From NCBI GenBank assembly GCA_944321735.1, contig CALUMK010000003.1, positions 62,001 through 126,000 of the forward strand: 64,000 bases of DNA, read 5' to 3'. Of the stretch, positions 24,621 to 34,426 are shown in pieces. The notes under the pieces were generated by a model. It saw only the letters and a list, made by a program, of their open reading frames with translations, was not told the origin of the DNA and made no database searches. Numbering within the stretch: the stretch's first letter is position 1; every line of letters starts with the position of its first letter. This stretch comes from an uncultured Bacteroidales bacterium. Its GTDB lineage: Bacteria; Bacteroidota; Bacteroidia; Bacteroidales; P3. Both the position numbers and the translations under genes were made by a program.

Positions 24621-25742
24621 ATGGAAAAAGAAATGCATAAAGGGGGCGGTCGATCGGAGTTCCGGGGAACAAGGCCGCAAAAAACTGAAAAGGAAGAACG
24701 TTTGCGGATAGGAATCACTCCAGGAGAAGGATCGGATTTCGATTACGAGATTTTGGCTCGTTTGTTTGCCGATACTTCGGCTTTTGAAACAGCTTTGCCT
24801 TTTGTTTACGGTTCGGCAAGGAAACTGATGGAAGCTGCCCGCCGGATCGGGATAAATGAAGCTAATCCGTTAGTCCAGCATAATATTGTTGATGTCAAAG
24901 GCCGGCGTGTGCAGGTGGTGGAGCCTGAACGCCCGGAAGATGCGTCTGAAAGGGATATCTATTCCATTTTTCAAGAGGTGGTGGCTGATTTGAAAGGCGG
25001 GCATCTTCGAGCCTTGGTATCTATGCCCATCAATGAAGGTAATGTTCGTCAGAAATATCCGGATTTCAAGAACCAAGCCGTTTCCGTGGCTTCGGCATTT
25101 CCGGGTAATCCGTTCAGGATGTTGTTGTGCGAGAATCTTCGTCTGAGTTTTTTGACAACCGTTAGGCGGGAGGATTCCGAATCCTATCTTTCCAATCAAC
25201 GTATAGAGCAGCGGATTCGGGATTTGTACCGGACCCTGCAGATGGATTTCTCAATCACGACACCTCGTATTGCGGTTTTGGGGATGAACAAGGATTTGCA
25301 ATCGGACCGTATTACATTGCCAGGAACTCAGCGAATTATGCCTGTGGTTAATTCCTTGTTTGAGAGCGGAATGCCTGTTTTCGGCCCGTTTCCTGCCAGA
25401 GCCTTTCTGGCCAGTCAGGATATAAGGGCTTTCGATGCCGTGCTTTGCATGTATAAGGAGCAGATGGAGATGTTTGTGGAAAACTGCCGTCGGGAGGATA
25501 TGTGTTATTTTACGGCTTCTCTTCCTGTGATTCATATAGAAACGATGCCTGTTGGCGATGATTTGGATGAGGCTTTCCGCTCTTTGTTCCGTGCTGTTTG
25601 CTTGGCGATGGACATGGATGCGGCTCGTCAGCAGAATCGTTTGCTGAATGAAAATCCTCTTAGGTACGCAAACTACCGTTCGAGCCGTCGGGATGGAAGG
25701 GACGATGATGTTTCGGAGAGAATGCTGGCGGAAGACCAGTGA
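24621..25742 (+). CDS. PdxA-like protein lacking the metal-binding histidines
   Basis: This 373-residue protein follows the PdxA fold (4-hydroxythreonine-4-phosphate dehydrogenase, vitamin B6 synthesis) from end to end: LRIGITPGEGSDFDYEIL, FVYGSARKL, ALVSMPINEG, PRIAVLGMNKDL, FGPFPARAFL, FDAVLCMYKE and the closing NPLRYANY. But the three metal-binding histidine sites are gone: PGHTE is PGNPF near 161-165, NPHAG is NKDLQ at 223-227, YHDQG is YKEQM at 278-282. SPAHGTA is also lost. It is probably not an active dehydrogenase. Start at 24621 or 24615 is likely; murF-alr follows 92 bp later. Confidence 0.8.
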   Translation: MEKEMHKGGGRSEFRGTRPQKTEKEERLRIGITPGEGSDFDYEILARLFADTSAFETALPFVYGSARKLMEAARRIGINEANPLVQHNIVDVKGRRVQVVEPERPEDASERDIYSIFQEVVADLKGGHLRALVSMPINEGNVRQKYPDFKNQAVSVASAFPGNPFRMLLCENLRLSFLTTVRREDSESYLSNQRIEQRIRDLYRTLQMDFSITTPRIAVLGMNKDLQSDRITLPGTQRIMPVVNSLFESGMPVFGPFPARAFLASQDIRAFDAVLCMYKEQMEMFVENCRREDMCYFTASLPVIHIETMPVGDDLDEAFRSLFRAVCLAMDMDAARQQNRLLNENPLRYANYRSSRRDGRDDDVSERMLAEDQ

Positions 25743-25834
25743 CATGAATTTCAAAAGAAACAGTAGGGGGCTTGGTTCACTTTCCGGTTTGCGTTGGATT
25801 GTGGCCAGGCCTTTTTCCTAATAAGGAGGGTAAG

Positions 25835-28399
25835 ATGCAGATTGCTTCGTTTACATTGAAGTCTATCGTGGAAGCCACGCATGGACGTTGTCGTCAAGCT
25901 GGAGGCTGGATTGTGGCGGGGGATCAATCCTTGGATAAGCGGGTCGATCAGGTAATCACGGATAGCCGTAATTTCGAGGTGGTGCATTCGGCCTTGTTCG
26001 TGGCATTGAAAAGCCGGAAGAACGATGGGCATCGTTATGTGCGGCAAATGTACGAGGCGGGGGTTCGGTGTTTCTTGGTAAGCCAGTCCCTTCCTGAGTC
26101 CAGTGCCATGCCGGATGCGTTTTTCATTGAAGTGGAGGACACCTTGACTGCTTTGCAGGAATGGGCGGCCTGGCATCGTTCCCGCTTTTCTGTTCCGGTC
26201 GTCGGGATTACGGGGAGCAACGGCAAAACCATAGTGAAAGAATGGCTTTCATTCTTGCTGGGCTTCGACAAGCATATTGTCCGTAGCCCCAAAAGCTTCA
26301 ATTCCCAGATAGGAGTTCCTTTGTCGGTACTTCAGATGGACGCTGCCGATGACATGGGGCTTTTTGAGGCGGGGGTTTCCAAGCCGGGGGAAATGGCGAG
26401 CCTGAGGGGAGTCATGCAGCCGACGATAGGGATTCTGACCAATATTGGAGCCGCTCATGATGCGGGCTTCGAGAATCGCCGGCAAAAGGCTTGCGAGAAA
26501 TTGAAACTGTTCGGTTTGTCGCAGAAGGTGATTTATTGTTCAGATTATCAAGATGTAAAAGCGGCTTTGGAGAATGGGGGCTTGCCGGCGAGCGTCCAAT
26601 TGCTGAGTTGGAGTGCGGCGAAAACGGAAAATCTGGTATCTTCTGCCGCTTCAGTCGATTTGCGGATCCTGGAAAACCGGATTCATCCGGGCGGACGTAC
26701 GCTCAAGGCTCTTTTCCACGGAGAAGAGCATAGTTTGGAAATACCTTTTTCAGACCAGGCTTCTTTTGAGAATGCGGTGCATTGCTGGTTGTTCATGCTG
26801 GATGCCGGCTATGCGGACAAGGTTATTGAAGAGCGTTTCCGTCAGTTGCCTTCGTTGAAGATGCGGATGGAAATGAAGGAGGGGATAGGGCATAGCTGGA
26901 TTTTGAACGATGCCTACAGTTCGGATTACACATCTTTTTGCATGGCGGTGGATTTTTTGTGCAATCATGCGCAAGGTAAGCCTTGTTGTGTAATCATGTC
27001 GGATATTTTGCAAAGCGGGATGCCGGAGAAAGAGTTGTATGATGAGGTTGCGAAGGTCTTGCGTCAGAAAGGCATTAGGGAACTTGTCGCGGTCGGATCG
27101 GCTTTGATGCGTCAGCAGCTGTGCTTTGCCGGTTTCGAGGCTCGTTTTTATCCGGATACGGAGCGCTTGTTGCAGTATTTCCGTAGCGAAGACTATGCCG
27201 GAAAGGCGATTTTGCTCAAAGGGGCAAGGATTTTTGAATTCGAAAAGATTGATGCCTTGTTGCAGCGTCGGGTCCACGAAACGGTGATGGAGGTGAATTT
27301 GAGTGCATTGGTGCACAATCTGAATTATTTTCGTAGTCTTCTGAAACCGGAAACCAAGCTGATGGTGATGGGCAAGGCTTTCTCTTACGGAAGCGGAAGC
27401 CACGAGATTGCCGATGTCTTGGAGTTCAATCATGTGGATTATGTGACAGTGGCTTATGTGGATGAGGCGGTTGCATTGCGGAACAACGGAATCAGATTGC
27501 CCATCATGTGTATGAATGCAGAGGTCGAAGGCTTGGAAACCGCTGTCCGTTACCAGGTGGAACCGGCCATTTATAACTTTCGTATGCTGGAAACCCTGGA
27601 GAATTATCTTTCAGGAGAGAATCTTCCTTCCGGCCTCGCCTCGGGTTCCGTGCCGCACGTGGTCAAAGTCCATATAGGTCTGGATACCGGGATGCACCGG
27701 ATGGGCTTCGAGGAAAAGGATTTAGACGTCCTTTTGCCTCGCTTGGCTTCCAATCCCCGCATCAAAGTGCAGTCGGTCTATACCCATCTGGCCACGGCAG
27801 ATATGCCGGAGATGGATTTTTATACCCGGAAACAACTTGACTTGTACACTCGGATGAGCCATCGTTTCAAAGTTCTGTTTCCGGACATTCTGCGGCATTG
27901 CCTCAATACGGCGGGTATATTCTATTATTCGGATTACCAGTTTGAGATGGTTCGTTTGGGGATTGGCTTGTACGGCGTTGGCACAGACGATGCCATGCAA
28001 TCGCATTTGGAGACGGTCAGCACATTGAAGACGGTCATCTCTCAGATACGGACGATTCCAGCCGGGGATGCCGTTGGCTATGGCCGTCGCTTTGTGGCAC
28101 GGCAGCCCAGCCGGATCGGGGTTATCGGGATAGGTTATGCCGATGGCTTGAACCGCCATTTGGGAAATGGGCGTTATCAAGTTGTGGTCAATGGAGCCAA
28201 GGTGCCGATTATTGGCAGCATTTGTATGGATATGTGCATGATAGATTTGACAGATGTGTCAGCGCAGGAGGGGGATGAGGTAGAGGTTTTTGGATTGAAC
28301 AACCCGATCGACCAAATGGCAAGAAGCCTTGATACGATTCCATACGAGATTCTGACGTCGGTATCGTTGCGAGTCAAGCGTGTGTATATCACGGATTAG
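25835..28399 (+). CDS. murF-alr: bifunctional MurF ligase/alanine racemase
   Basis: This 854-residue fusion of two cell wall enzymes is typical of Bacteroidota. The N-terminal part is MurF, which adds D-Ala-D-Ala to the UDP-MurNAc-tripeptide, with the ATP-binding GITGSNGKTIVKEW (about 125-137). The C-terminal part, from about residue 480, is alanine racemase: EVNLSALVHNLNYF leads to GKAFSYGSG with the PLP-binding Lys, then GVIGIGYADGLNR and ICMDMCMID. The MurF and Alr reactions are consecutive in D-Ala supply. ATG at 25835 has AAGGAGGG upstream. It is convergent with the PBP1A operon. Confidence 0.96.
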   Translation: MQIASFTLKSIVEATHGRCRQAGGWIVAGDQSLDKRVDQVITDSRNFEVVHSALFVALKSRKNDGHRYVRQMYEAGVRCFLVSQSLPESSAMPDAFFIEVEDTLTALQEWAAWHRSRFSVPVVGITGSNGKTIVKEWLSFLLGFDKHIVRSPKSFNSQIGVPLSVLQMDAADDMGLFEAGVSKPGEMASLRGVMQPTIGILTNIGAAHDAGFENRRQKACEKLKLFGLSQKVIYCSDYQDVKAALENGGLPASVQLLSWSAAKTENLVSSAASVDLRILENRIHPGGRTLKALFHGEEHSLEIPFSDQASFENAVHCWLFMLDAGYADKVIEERFRQLPSLKMRMEMKEGIGHSWILNDAYSSDYTSFCMAVDFLCNHAQGKPCCVIMSDILQSGMPEKELYDEVAKVLRQKGIRELVAVGSALMRQQLCFAGFEARFYPDTERLLQYFRSEDYAGKAILLKGARIFEFEKIDALLQRRVHETVMEVNLSALVHNLNYFRSLLKPETKLMVMGKAFSYGSGSHEIADVLEFNHVDYVTVAYVDEAVALRNNGIRLPIMCMNAEVEGLETAVRYQVEPAIYNFRMLETLENYLSGENLPSGLASGSVPHVVKVHIGLDTGMHRMGFEEKDLDVLLPRLASNPRIKVQSVYTHLATADMPEMDFYTRKQLDLYTRMSHRFKVLFPDILRHCLNTAGIFYYSDYQFEMVRLGIGLYGVGTDDAMQSHLETVSTLKTVISQIRTIPAGDAVGYGRRFVARQPSRIGVIGIGYADGLNRHLGNGRYQVVVNGAKVPIIGSICMDMCMIDLTDVSAQEGDEVEVFGLNNPIDQMARSLDTIPYEILTSVSLRVKRVYITD

Positions 28400-28406
28400 A
28401 CTTTGA

Positions 28407-28454
28407 TGGCAGGCATTGCCTTATCGGGTATTATGCGGTGGAGGATGCCTGCCA
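28407..28454. terminator. hairpin between murF-alr and the PBP1A gene
   Basis: TGGCAGGCAT at 28407-28416 pairs perfectly with ATGCCTGCCA at 28445-28454; the loop is 28 bases. It lies between two convergent genes and may act in both directions, though no T-run is present. Confidence 0.4.
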
Positions 28455-28462
28455 CGGATTTG

Positions 28463-30814
28463 TTACATCAGGTTGTTCAGGTCGTTATGTGTCGGTTCTT
28501 CCACGACTCCTTGCATCGGCTGGTTGGCAACCGGGTTTGTGCCGGAGCAGTTCAAGTCAACGCCTTCCAATTCCGGAGGGCATTCAAAGTCGTCCTGCGG
28601 GAAATGCAGCACTGCCGAATCCTGCAAGATGTTTCTCATATAGATGGACCATACGGGTAATGCCGCATTGGCTCCTTGCCCTAAACGCATGCTGTTGAAA
28701 TGGATGGAGCGTAATTCTCCTCCCACCCACACTCCGCTTGCCAGCGTAGGGGTGATTCCCATGAACCAGGCATCGGAATGGTTTTGGGTAGTGCCGGTTT
28801 TTCCGGCTACCGGCAGTTTGAGACCGTATTTCCAGCGCACCCGGCGTCCGCTCCCTTCATCTACCACGCCTTTCATCAAATCCAGCATCAGGTAAGCGGT
28901 TTTGGCGTTCATGGCTTCTTCTGTCTGGGGCGTGAATTCTTCCAATACGATTCCGTTTTTGTCTTCAATCCGGGTAATGAAGGTAGGGTCGATATGGATG
29001 CCTTTGTTGGCGTATGTCGCCATCGCGCTGACCATTTCCATGACAGAAATATCCATGGTTCCCAAGCAAATGGAAGGAACCGGTTCCATGGGTGCCGTGA
29101 TTCCCAGCCGACGGGTCAGATCGATGACCGCTTCAGGGGGGAACTGCTTGATCAGGTAGGCCGTTACCCAGTTGATGGAATTGGCCAAGGCCCATCGAAG
29201 GCTTACCATTTCTCCTTCCTTGGCCTTTGAAGAATTGGTCGGGCACCATTCCGTACCATCGGGCAAGGGCACGCATACCGGTACATTCGGCACTTCGGTG
29301 CAGGGCAGGTATCCGCCATCCTGCATGGCCAGGGTATAGACAAAAGGCTTGAAAGTCGAGCCTACCTGGCGGCGGCCTTGGGAAGCGTTGTCGTATTTGA
29401 AGTATTTGTAGCTGATGTCTCCTACGTAGGCTCTGACATAGCCGGTCTGGGGTTCAATCGAAATCAGGGCGCAATGCAGGAACCATTTGTGATACCAAAG
29501 CGAGTCCCAAGGCGTCATGATGGTGTCTTTTTCACCTCCGTTCCAGCTGAAAACCTTCATTTTGACCTTGGTATGAAAGGCTTTGTGGATTTCTTCTTCC
29601 GAAGCGCCGGCGGCTTTCATCGAGCGGTAACGATCCGAATTCTTCATGGCTTGCTCCATGAATTTGTTTACTTCGCTGGTCGGGATGTCGTTCGAGAAAG
29701 GTGCATTCCGCTCGTTTTTCACATCATTGCGGAAATCGGCTTGCAATGTGCCGCCGACCCATTCGGCTATGGCGTCTTCGGCATGTTTCTGCATCCGCGT
29801 GTTGAGCGTGGTGTAAATCTTGAGGCCGTCCCGGTATAGGTCGTAGGGTGTTCCGTCTGCTTTTTCATGTTTTTTGCACCATTCGTTCATGTATTGGCGC
29901 ACGTATTCCCTGAAATAGGTTCCCGTCCCTTCCGTATGGTCTTGACGTGCAAAGCGGCTCATGTCGATGGGCAAGGCGCTCAAGGTATCGTACTGTGTTT
30001 GATTGATGTAATCGCATTTGAGCATTTGCCCTAAGACCACGTTCCGTCTTTGCTTCGAGTTTTCCGGGTTCCGGACAGGATTGTAATAGGTGGTCGCTTT
30101 GAGCATTCCGACTAAGATGGCGGCTTCATCGATGTCCAGCTCTGCGGGGGTCTTCCCAAAATAGGTTTTGGCAGCAGTCTTTATGCCGTAGGCGTTGTTC
30201 CCGAAATCTACCGTATTGAAATACATGGCCAGGATTTCGCTTTTGGAATAGTTATGTTCCAATTTGACAGCGATGACCCATTCCTTGAATTTTCGTATGG
30301 CCAATCCGGCTTTGCTGAGTTTTTGGCGAGGAAATAGGTTTTTGGCTAATTGCTGGCTGATGGTACTGCCGCCCCCTCCGCTGCGGTCTCCCCGCAGGAT
30401 GGATTTCCAGAGTACGCGTCCTAACGACCGTAAGTCGATGCCGCTATGTGTGTAAAAACGACTGTCTTCAGTAGCGATCAGTGCCTGAATCAAATAGGGC
30501 GACAATTCATTGAATTCTGCATTTGTCCGGTTTTCCACGTAGTAAGTTCCAATGACTTGCTGGTCTGCGCTGATGATTTCCGAGGCCAGGGAACTCTCCG
30601 GGTTTTCCAGGTCTTCGAAGGTGGGCATGAATCCGAACACGCCGCTGGCGATGAAAATGAAGAGCAAGGCGACAAGCCCTACGAGGGAAGCGAAAATTCC
30701 CCATAGGATTTTTCTGTATTTGTTTCTCTTTTTGTCTTTGCCTGCTGTCTTCTTGGGCAATGTCGTGCCGGAAGAAGATTTTGCATTGGTTTTACGTATG
30801 TTTGTTTTCGGCAT
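28463..30814 (-). CDS. class A penicillin-binding protein (PBP1A)
   Basis: This 783-residue protein builds peptidoglycan outside the inner membrane. A basic cytoplasmic tail and one membrane helix (ILWGIFASLVGLVALLFIFI) lead to the glycosyltransferase domain (EDSRFYTHSGID, GGSTISQQLAKN) and the transpeptidase domain with SxxK (GSTFKPF), SxN (SINW) and KTGT (AGKTGTT). It is the last gene of the holB-ricT-gldH unit. An ATG at 30844 would add ten residues; 30814 fits MPKTNIRK. Confidence 0.97.
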   Translation of the reverse strand: MPKTNIRKTNAKSSSGTTLPKKTAGKDKKRNKYRKILWGIFASLVGLVALLFIFIASGVFGFMPTFEDLENPESSLASEIISADQQVIGTYYVENRTNAEFNELSPYLIQALIATEDSRFYTHSGIDLRSLGRVLWKSILRGDRSGGGGSTISQQLAKNLFPRQKLSKAGLAIRKFKEWVIAVKLEHNYSKSEILAMYFNTVDFGNNAYGIKTAAKTYFGKTPAELDIDEAAILVGMLKATTYYNPVRNPENSKQRRNVVLGQMLKCDYINQTQYDTLSALPIDMSRFARQDHTEGTGTYFREYVRQYMNEWCKKHEKADGTPYDLYRDGLKIYTTLNTRMQKHAEDAIAEWVGGTLQADFRNDVKNERNAPFSNDIPTSEVNKFMEQAMKNSDRYRSMKAAGASEEEIHKAFHTKVKMKVFSWNGGEKDTIMTPWDSLWYHKWFLHCALISIEPQTGYVRAYVGDISYKYFKYDNASQGRRQVGSTFKPFVYTLAMQDGGYLPCTEVPNVPVCVPLPDGTEWCPTNSSKAKEGEMVSLRWALANSINWVTAYLIKQFPPEAVIDLTRRLGITAPMEPVPSICLGTMDISVMEMVSAMATYANKGIHIDPTFITRIEDKNGIVLEEFTPQTEEAMNAKTAYLMLDLMKGVVDEGSGRRVRWKYGLKLPVAGKTGTTQNHSDAWFMGITPTLASGVWVGGELRSIHFNSMRLGQGANAALPVWSIYMRNILQDSAVLHFPQDDFECPPELEGVDLNCSGTNPVANQPMQGVVEEPTHNDLNNLM

Positions 30815-30872
30815 TTTCAGGTTTTTTTTTGGTCTGTAGAACAAATTGTCGTTGGGAAACAGTTTTGCCGCT

Positions 30873-31370
30873 TTACTGGTGGGGGCTTATTTTCATTCCT
30901 GTGGCGACAATGCCTTGCAGGGTGTCTTCCCGCATGGCTTGGCGGATTTCAAACCGGTATTCTCCTGTTTGAGGGAAGCGGATATCTTGTTTATATAGGA
31001 ATCCGATATTGTGGAACTTTCCGAACCGGCTGCCTATCCATTTGCCGTCTTTGGTAGCTAAGATGCATTCCAAGGTGTCAATATGGGTTTCCATATCGGG
31101 AAAGATAGTGGTGATTAGAAAATAAGCATTGCTCCAGTGGTAAGTGTCGTTATGTTTGATGCTTAATACCCAATCATAGCCGGTGCTGGTATCTGAGACC
31201 TGTGTGTCAAAGGATACGGCTTCCGTATAGACCCATCCGTTCCGGGGCAGGTCGTAGGTCTTGTCCAATAAAGTACCTCGGGTACATGCCCCCAGGCACG
31301 ATACTGCCAGTAAGAGAGGAAGAAGCAGTCTTTTGCTTTTATTGCTGGTTCGTTTGTTCGTTCCCGTCAT
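30873..31370 (-). CDS. gldH: GldH-like lipoprotein
   Basis: This 165-residue protein has a lipobox (SCLGAC) with Cys at about 29 and the GldH pattern (GWVYTEAVSFDT, HWSNAYFLITTIFPD, GSRFGKFHNIGFLYKQDIRFPQTGEYRFEI). GldH is needed for gliding in Flavobacteria and is kept in non-gliding Bacteroidales, where its role is unclear. Its start overlaps the end of ricT by 32 bp. Confidence 0.93.
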   Translation of the reverse strand: MTGTNKRTSNKSKRLLLPLLLAVSCLGACTRGTLLDKTYDLPRNGWVYTEAVSFDTQVSDTSTGYDWVLSIKHNDTYHWSNAYFLITTIFPDMETHIDTLECILATKDGKWIGSRFGKFHNIGFLYKQDIRFPQTGEYRFEIRQAMREDTLQGIVATGMKISPHQ

Positions 31371-33054
31371 TTTGCTTGGGTTTCAAAATGGGTTTTTGGA
31401 GTGGCCGGGGAGGGCGGCGGTTTTTCCCTGATGCGTTTTGAATTTGAGCGGGCTTGGGTTCGTTCGGATTCCGTTGGAAGCTTGCGTTCTGCCGGTTGTC
31501 TGCGGGAGTCTGGCGTTCTCTGTTTCCTTGGGGACGATTCATCCGAGGATTTTGATTGGCTCGCTCTTGCCGGGATGCGTTGCTTTTGTCTTCAGTCTGG
31601 ATGGGTTGTATCGGGTTCTGCCCGTTTTTCTTTTTGGCTCCCCGGTTATTGTCCTTGTGTTTGCGGTTGTCCTTGGGTTTGTCGAAACGGGTCAAGTCGT
31701 CTTGGCCGACCACTTGTTGGAACTCAGGAACAGGTTCGGCGTTCTGGCTTTTCCCTTTGGCAAAATCCTGCAAACTGCTCACGCTTTCTCCGGCTTTGTT
31801 CTTTTCTATGATATCCAGTACTTTATCGACTTTTAAGTCTATGGGTGTGCCAGGATTGTCGTTGTACACGAAAGTCATTGTGCGTTTCAACGGATCCATC
31901 TTGATGCAATGCGCGTCACCTTGTTCGGTTTTTATTTGGGTTTTGGAATCGGGCATTGCTTGAAGGGCGTCCATGTAAACTTCGTATTCGAAGTTGAGGC
32001 AGCATTTAAGTTTGCTGCATTGTCCGGCTAGTTTCTGTGGATTAAGAGATACTTGCTGGATTCGAGCAGTATGCGTGCCGACGGAAGTGAAGTTGTGCAG
32101 GAATGAAACGCAGCAGAGTTCCCGTCCGCAAGAACCGATGCCGCCCAGAATCCCTGATTCTTGCCGGGCTCCGATTTGGCGCATTTCAATCCGGAGCTTG
32201 AATTCTTCGGCATAGAGCTTTATAAGCTGGCGGAAATCCACACGGTCATCGGCGGTATAGTAGAAAATGGCTTTCGTGAAGTCTCCTTGGATTTCCACAT
32301 TGTTGATTTTCATGCTTAACCCTAATTGGGCGGCAATAATCCGGGCTCTACGTTGCATTTCTTTCTCGGCTTGGATAGTCTCAATCCATTTGTCGATATC
32401 GTTTTGCCGGGCTTTGCGGTATATTCTTCGGATGGTAGGGCTGTCTGGATCTATCCCTTTCTTTTTCAGTTGGAGGCGGACCAGTTCTCCTCGCAGGCAG
32501 ATGATTCCCGTGTCGTGCCCGTTGGTGCTTTCCACTGTCACGATGTCTCCTGTTTGGAAGTTTTGCGGGTTTTCGTTGTCGGGAATCCGGAAAAAGTCCT
32601 TATGTGTGTTTTTGAACCGGACTTGTACTATCGGGAAATTGCTTTCCGCATTCATGCACGGGAAGGTGTTTGACCATTCGTAGCAGTGCATCTGGGCGCA
32701 ATGCCCCATTTGTCGGTATCGGTCACGGCTGCTTTCCTCAAGCTTTGGGGCATGGGAAAGGCCTCGGCTGTTGAAGATGTTTTCGTCCGTTGCCATCCGG
32801 CAGAAGATTTCGTCTTCGTCAAAGTCTTCCACATCGGGAATGTCTGGACAACGCGGCAATTCTTCCTTTTCCACGGCCGGCCTCGGTCGGGCCGTGTGGT
32901 TGGAATTGGATGCTATCGATATCGAGGTATCGGTACGCGTTTCTTCCAAGAAGGTTGCGGTCTCTTCGATTCGGACACTATGGCTCTCGATGCTTGCTGC
33001 CATTGTTTCCTGCTTGATGTTGGCTGCTGGGGTGCTATTGTCGTTCGGATTCAT
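31339..33054 (-). CDS. ricT: PSP1-domain protein, RicT-like
   Basis: This 571-residue protein carries a PSP1 domain (FPIVQVRFKNTHKDFFRIPD, GRELCCVSFLHNF, AGQCSKLKCCLNFE). The cysteines match the iron-sulfur and signalling sites of RicT. In Bacillus RicT acts with RicA and RicF on mRNA processing; in Bacteroidota the partner is unknown. A charged, disordered N-terminus (1-110) and C-terminus (440-571, rich in Lys, Asn, Gln and Pro) flank the domain. It overlaps gldH and lies 24 bp after holB. Confidence 0.9.
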   Translation of the reverse strand: MNPNDNSTPAANIKQETMAASIESHSVRIEETATFLEETRTDTSISIASNSNHTARPRPAVEKEELPRCPDIPDVEDFDEDEIFCRMATDENIFNSRGLSHAPKLEESSRDRYRQMGHCAQMHCYEWSNTFPCMNAESNFPIVQVRFKNTHKDFFRIPDNENPQNFQTGDIVTVESTNGHDTGIICLRGELVRLQLKKKGIDPDSPTIRRIYRKARQNDIDKWIETIQAEKEMQRRARIIAAQLGLSMKINNVEIQGDFTKAIFYYTADDRVDFRQLIKLYAEEFKLRIEMRQIGARQESGILGGIGSCGRELCCVSFLHNFTSVGTHTARIQQVSLNPQKLAGQCSKLKCCLNFEYEVYMDALQAMPDSKTQIKTEQGDAHCIKMDPLKRTMTFVYNDNPGTPIDLKVDKVLDIIEKNKAGESVSSLQDFAKGKSQNAEPVPEFQQVVGQDDLTRFDKPKDNRKHKDNNRGAKKKNGQNPIQPIQTEDKSNASRQERANQNPRMNRPQGNRERQTPADNRQNASFQRNPNEPKPAQIQNASGKNRRPPRPLQKPILKPKQNDGNEQTNQQ

Positions 33055-33078
33055 GTCTGTGTGTTTTTCGGGCCTCTT

Positions 33079-34272
33079 TTAACGGGTGGATTGCCGTTGC
33101 AACTCCTTTTTGGCATCCGTCAAAATCCGGCAAATTGTCAGGCTCATGTTCGTGAGCAGGGCGGGGATATAGATGTTACGTCCTGTCAAGAAGATAGCCT
33201 CATCGAATAAGGTATAATACTGGTGAACGTTCTGGTTGGATACGAAAGCGGAAAAGTTGGCCCAGAAATTTTTTTCCTCTTCTCCGGCTCGGATCCATTG
33301 GGTGCATTGATTCCTGGTCAGCAGGCTGCCTTGTATTTCGTCCAGGCAGTTTTCAAAAAAGAATTTCAGCTGTTCGCGGCCTAAGGCGCTCATGCGTTCG
33401 CTGAAGGCTTGGATTGCTGCTATGTCGAGCCGGAAACAGATACGCATCCAGTCGGCGAAAGCTTCGTGGAAATTCTTTCGCATTTCATTGTTTTCCAATA
33501 GTAAACGGGCATCAATCAAGCTGCCTCCGCTTCGGCTGGATATCATGCGGGCCTCTTGCGGGCTGCATCCTGACAGTTGCAGGTGCTGTGTCATGGCATC
33601 CTCTTCTACTTTGGGTACTTTAACCAGCTGCAAACGGCTTAGGATGGTGGGCAATACTTGATCCGGGTTTTCGGAAAGGACCAGGAAAACAGTTTGCGGT
33701 TCAGGTTCCTCCAAGGTTTTGAGCAGAGTGGAGGCGGCTTCGATGTTCAGTTTTTCGATAAGCCAGATGACGATTGTCCGGAACTTCGCTTCGGATGACT
33801 TTAGGCTCAGGTCTTGGAGGATTTGCCGGCCATCCCGGATATTGATGAGGGCTTGGCGGTTGCCGATGCCCATTTTCTCAATCCATTCGTTGTAGCTGAA
33901 TTCGCCACCGGTAGCGAGGTAGATTTGCCGCCACTCTTCTATGTAGTCCAAGCTACGGGAATCTTTTTTGATTGTTCCGCCGTTGATATTGTTGGGATAG
34001 ATGAAATGCAAATCCGGATGGACCAGTTTCTGGAACTTGATGCATGAGGGGCATTTGCCGCAAGCATCGGAAGAAATCCCCCCTAAATCATGGCCGTCGG
34101 ATGCATGGATTTTGTGCTGGCAGTTGATGTATTGTGCGTATGCTATGGCCAAGGCTAATTTCTGGTCTCCAGAGGGTCCCCAGAAAAGTTGGGCATGAGG
34201 AATCCGTCCCGCATGGACTGCGGAAATAAGCCTCTCAATCAAATCTTTTCTGCCGACAATATCCCGGAACAT
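33079..34272 (-). CDS. holB: DNA polymerase III subunit delta'
   Basis: This 397-residue clamp-loader subunit starts at ATG 34272 with MFRDIVGRKDLIERL; a start ten residues earlier is not conserved. GPSGDQKLALA is the degenerate P-loop seen in delta' proteins, which do not use ATP, and CGKCPSC is the zinc site. It is first in the operon, and a strong promoter lies just upstream. Confidence 0.92.
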   Translation of the reverse strand: MFRDIVGRKDLIERLISAVHAGRIPHAQLFWGPSGDQKLALAIAYAQYINCQHKIHASDGHDLGGISSDACGKCPSCIKFQKLVHPDLHFIYPNNINGGTIKKDSRSLDYIEEWRQIYLATGGEFSYNEWIEKMGIGNRQALINIRDGRQILQDLSLKSSEAKFRTIVIWLIEKLNIEAASTLLKTLEEPEPQTVFLVLSENPDQVLPTILSRLQLVKVPKVEEDAMTQHLQLSGCSPQEARMISSRSGGSLIDARLLLENNEMRKNFHEAFADWMRICFRLDIAAIQAFSERMSALGREQLKFFFENCLDEIQGSLLTRNQCTQWIRAGEEEKNFWANFSAFVSNQNVHQYYTLFDEAIFLTGRNIYIPALLTNMSLTICRILTDAKKELQRQSTR

Positions 34273-34296
34273 GGTTTTTCTTATTGCATAAACCTG

Positions 34297-34328
34297 CAAA
34301 TTTAGTTTAAAAGGGGGTTTTCGACAAA
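34297..34328 (-). promoter_or_regulatory. promoter of the holB-ricT-gldH-PBP1A operon
   Basis: On the minus strand TTTG (34325-34328) and TAAATTTG (34297-34304) are 20 bp apart, an exact Bacteroidota match. The -7 box ends 24 bp before the start codon. A TATCTTCG at 34353-34360 on the plus strand may be the -7 box for the divergent TonB receptor. Confidence 0.75.
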
Positions 34329-34426
34329 TTCATTGCATATTTGTTTTTTCGTTATCTTCGCTGCTTCCCTGCACAAGATGGGTAGGGTATTGTTTTTTCG
34401 CTGGTTTTATCTCATTTGGACTTTTG

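Noticed and set aside
34353..34360. TATCTTCG as promoter of the TonB receptor
   Set aside because: One base off the consensus, and the TTG upstream is only 17 bp away. It is noted under the holB promoter but not listed as its own feature.
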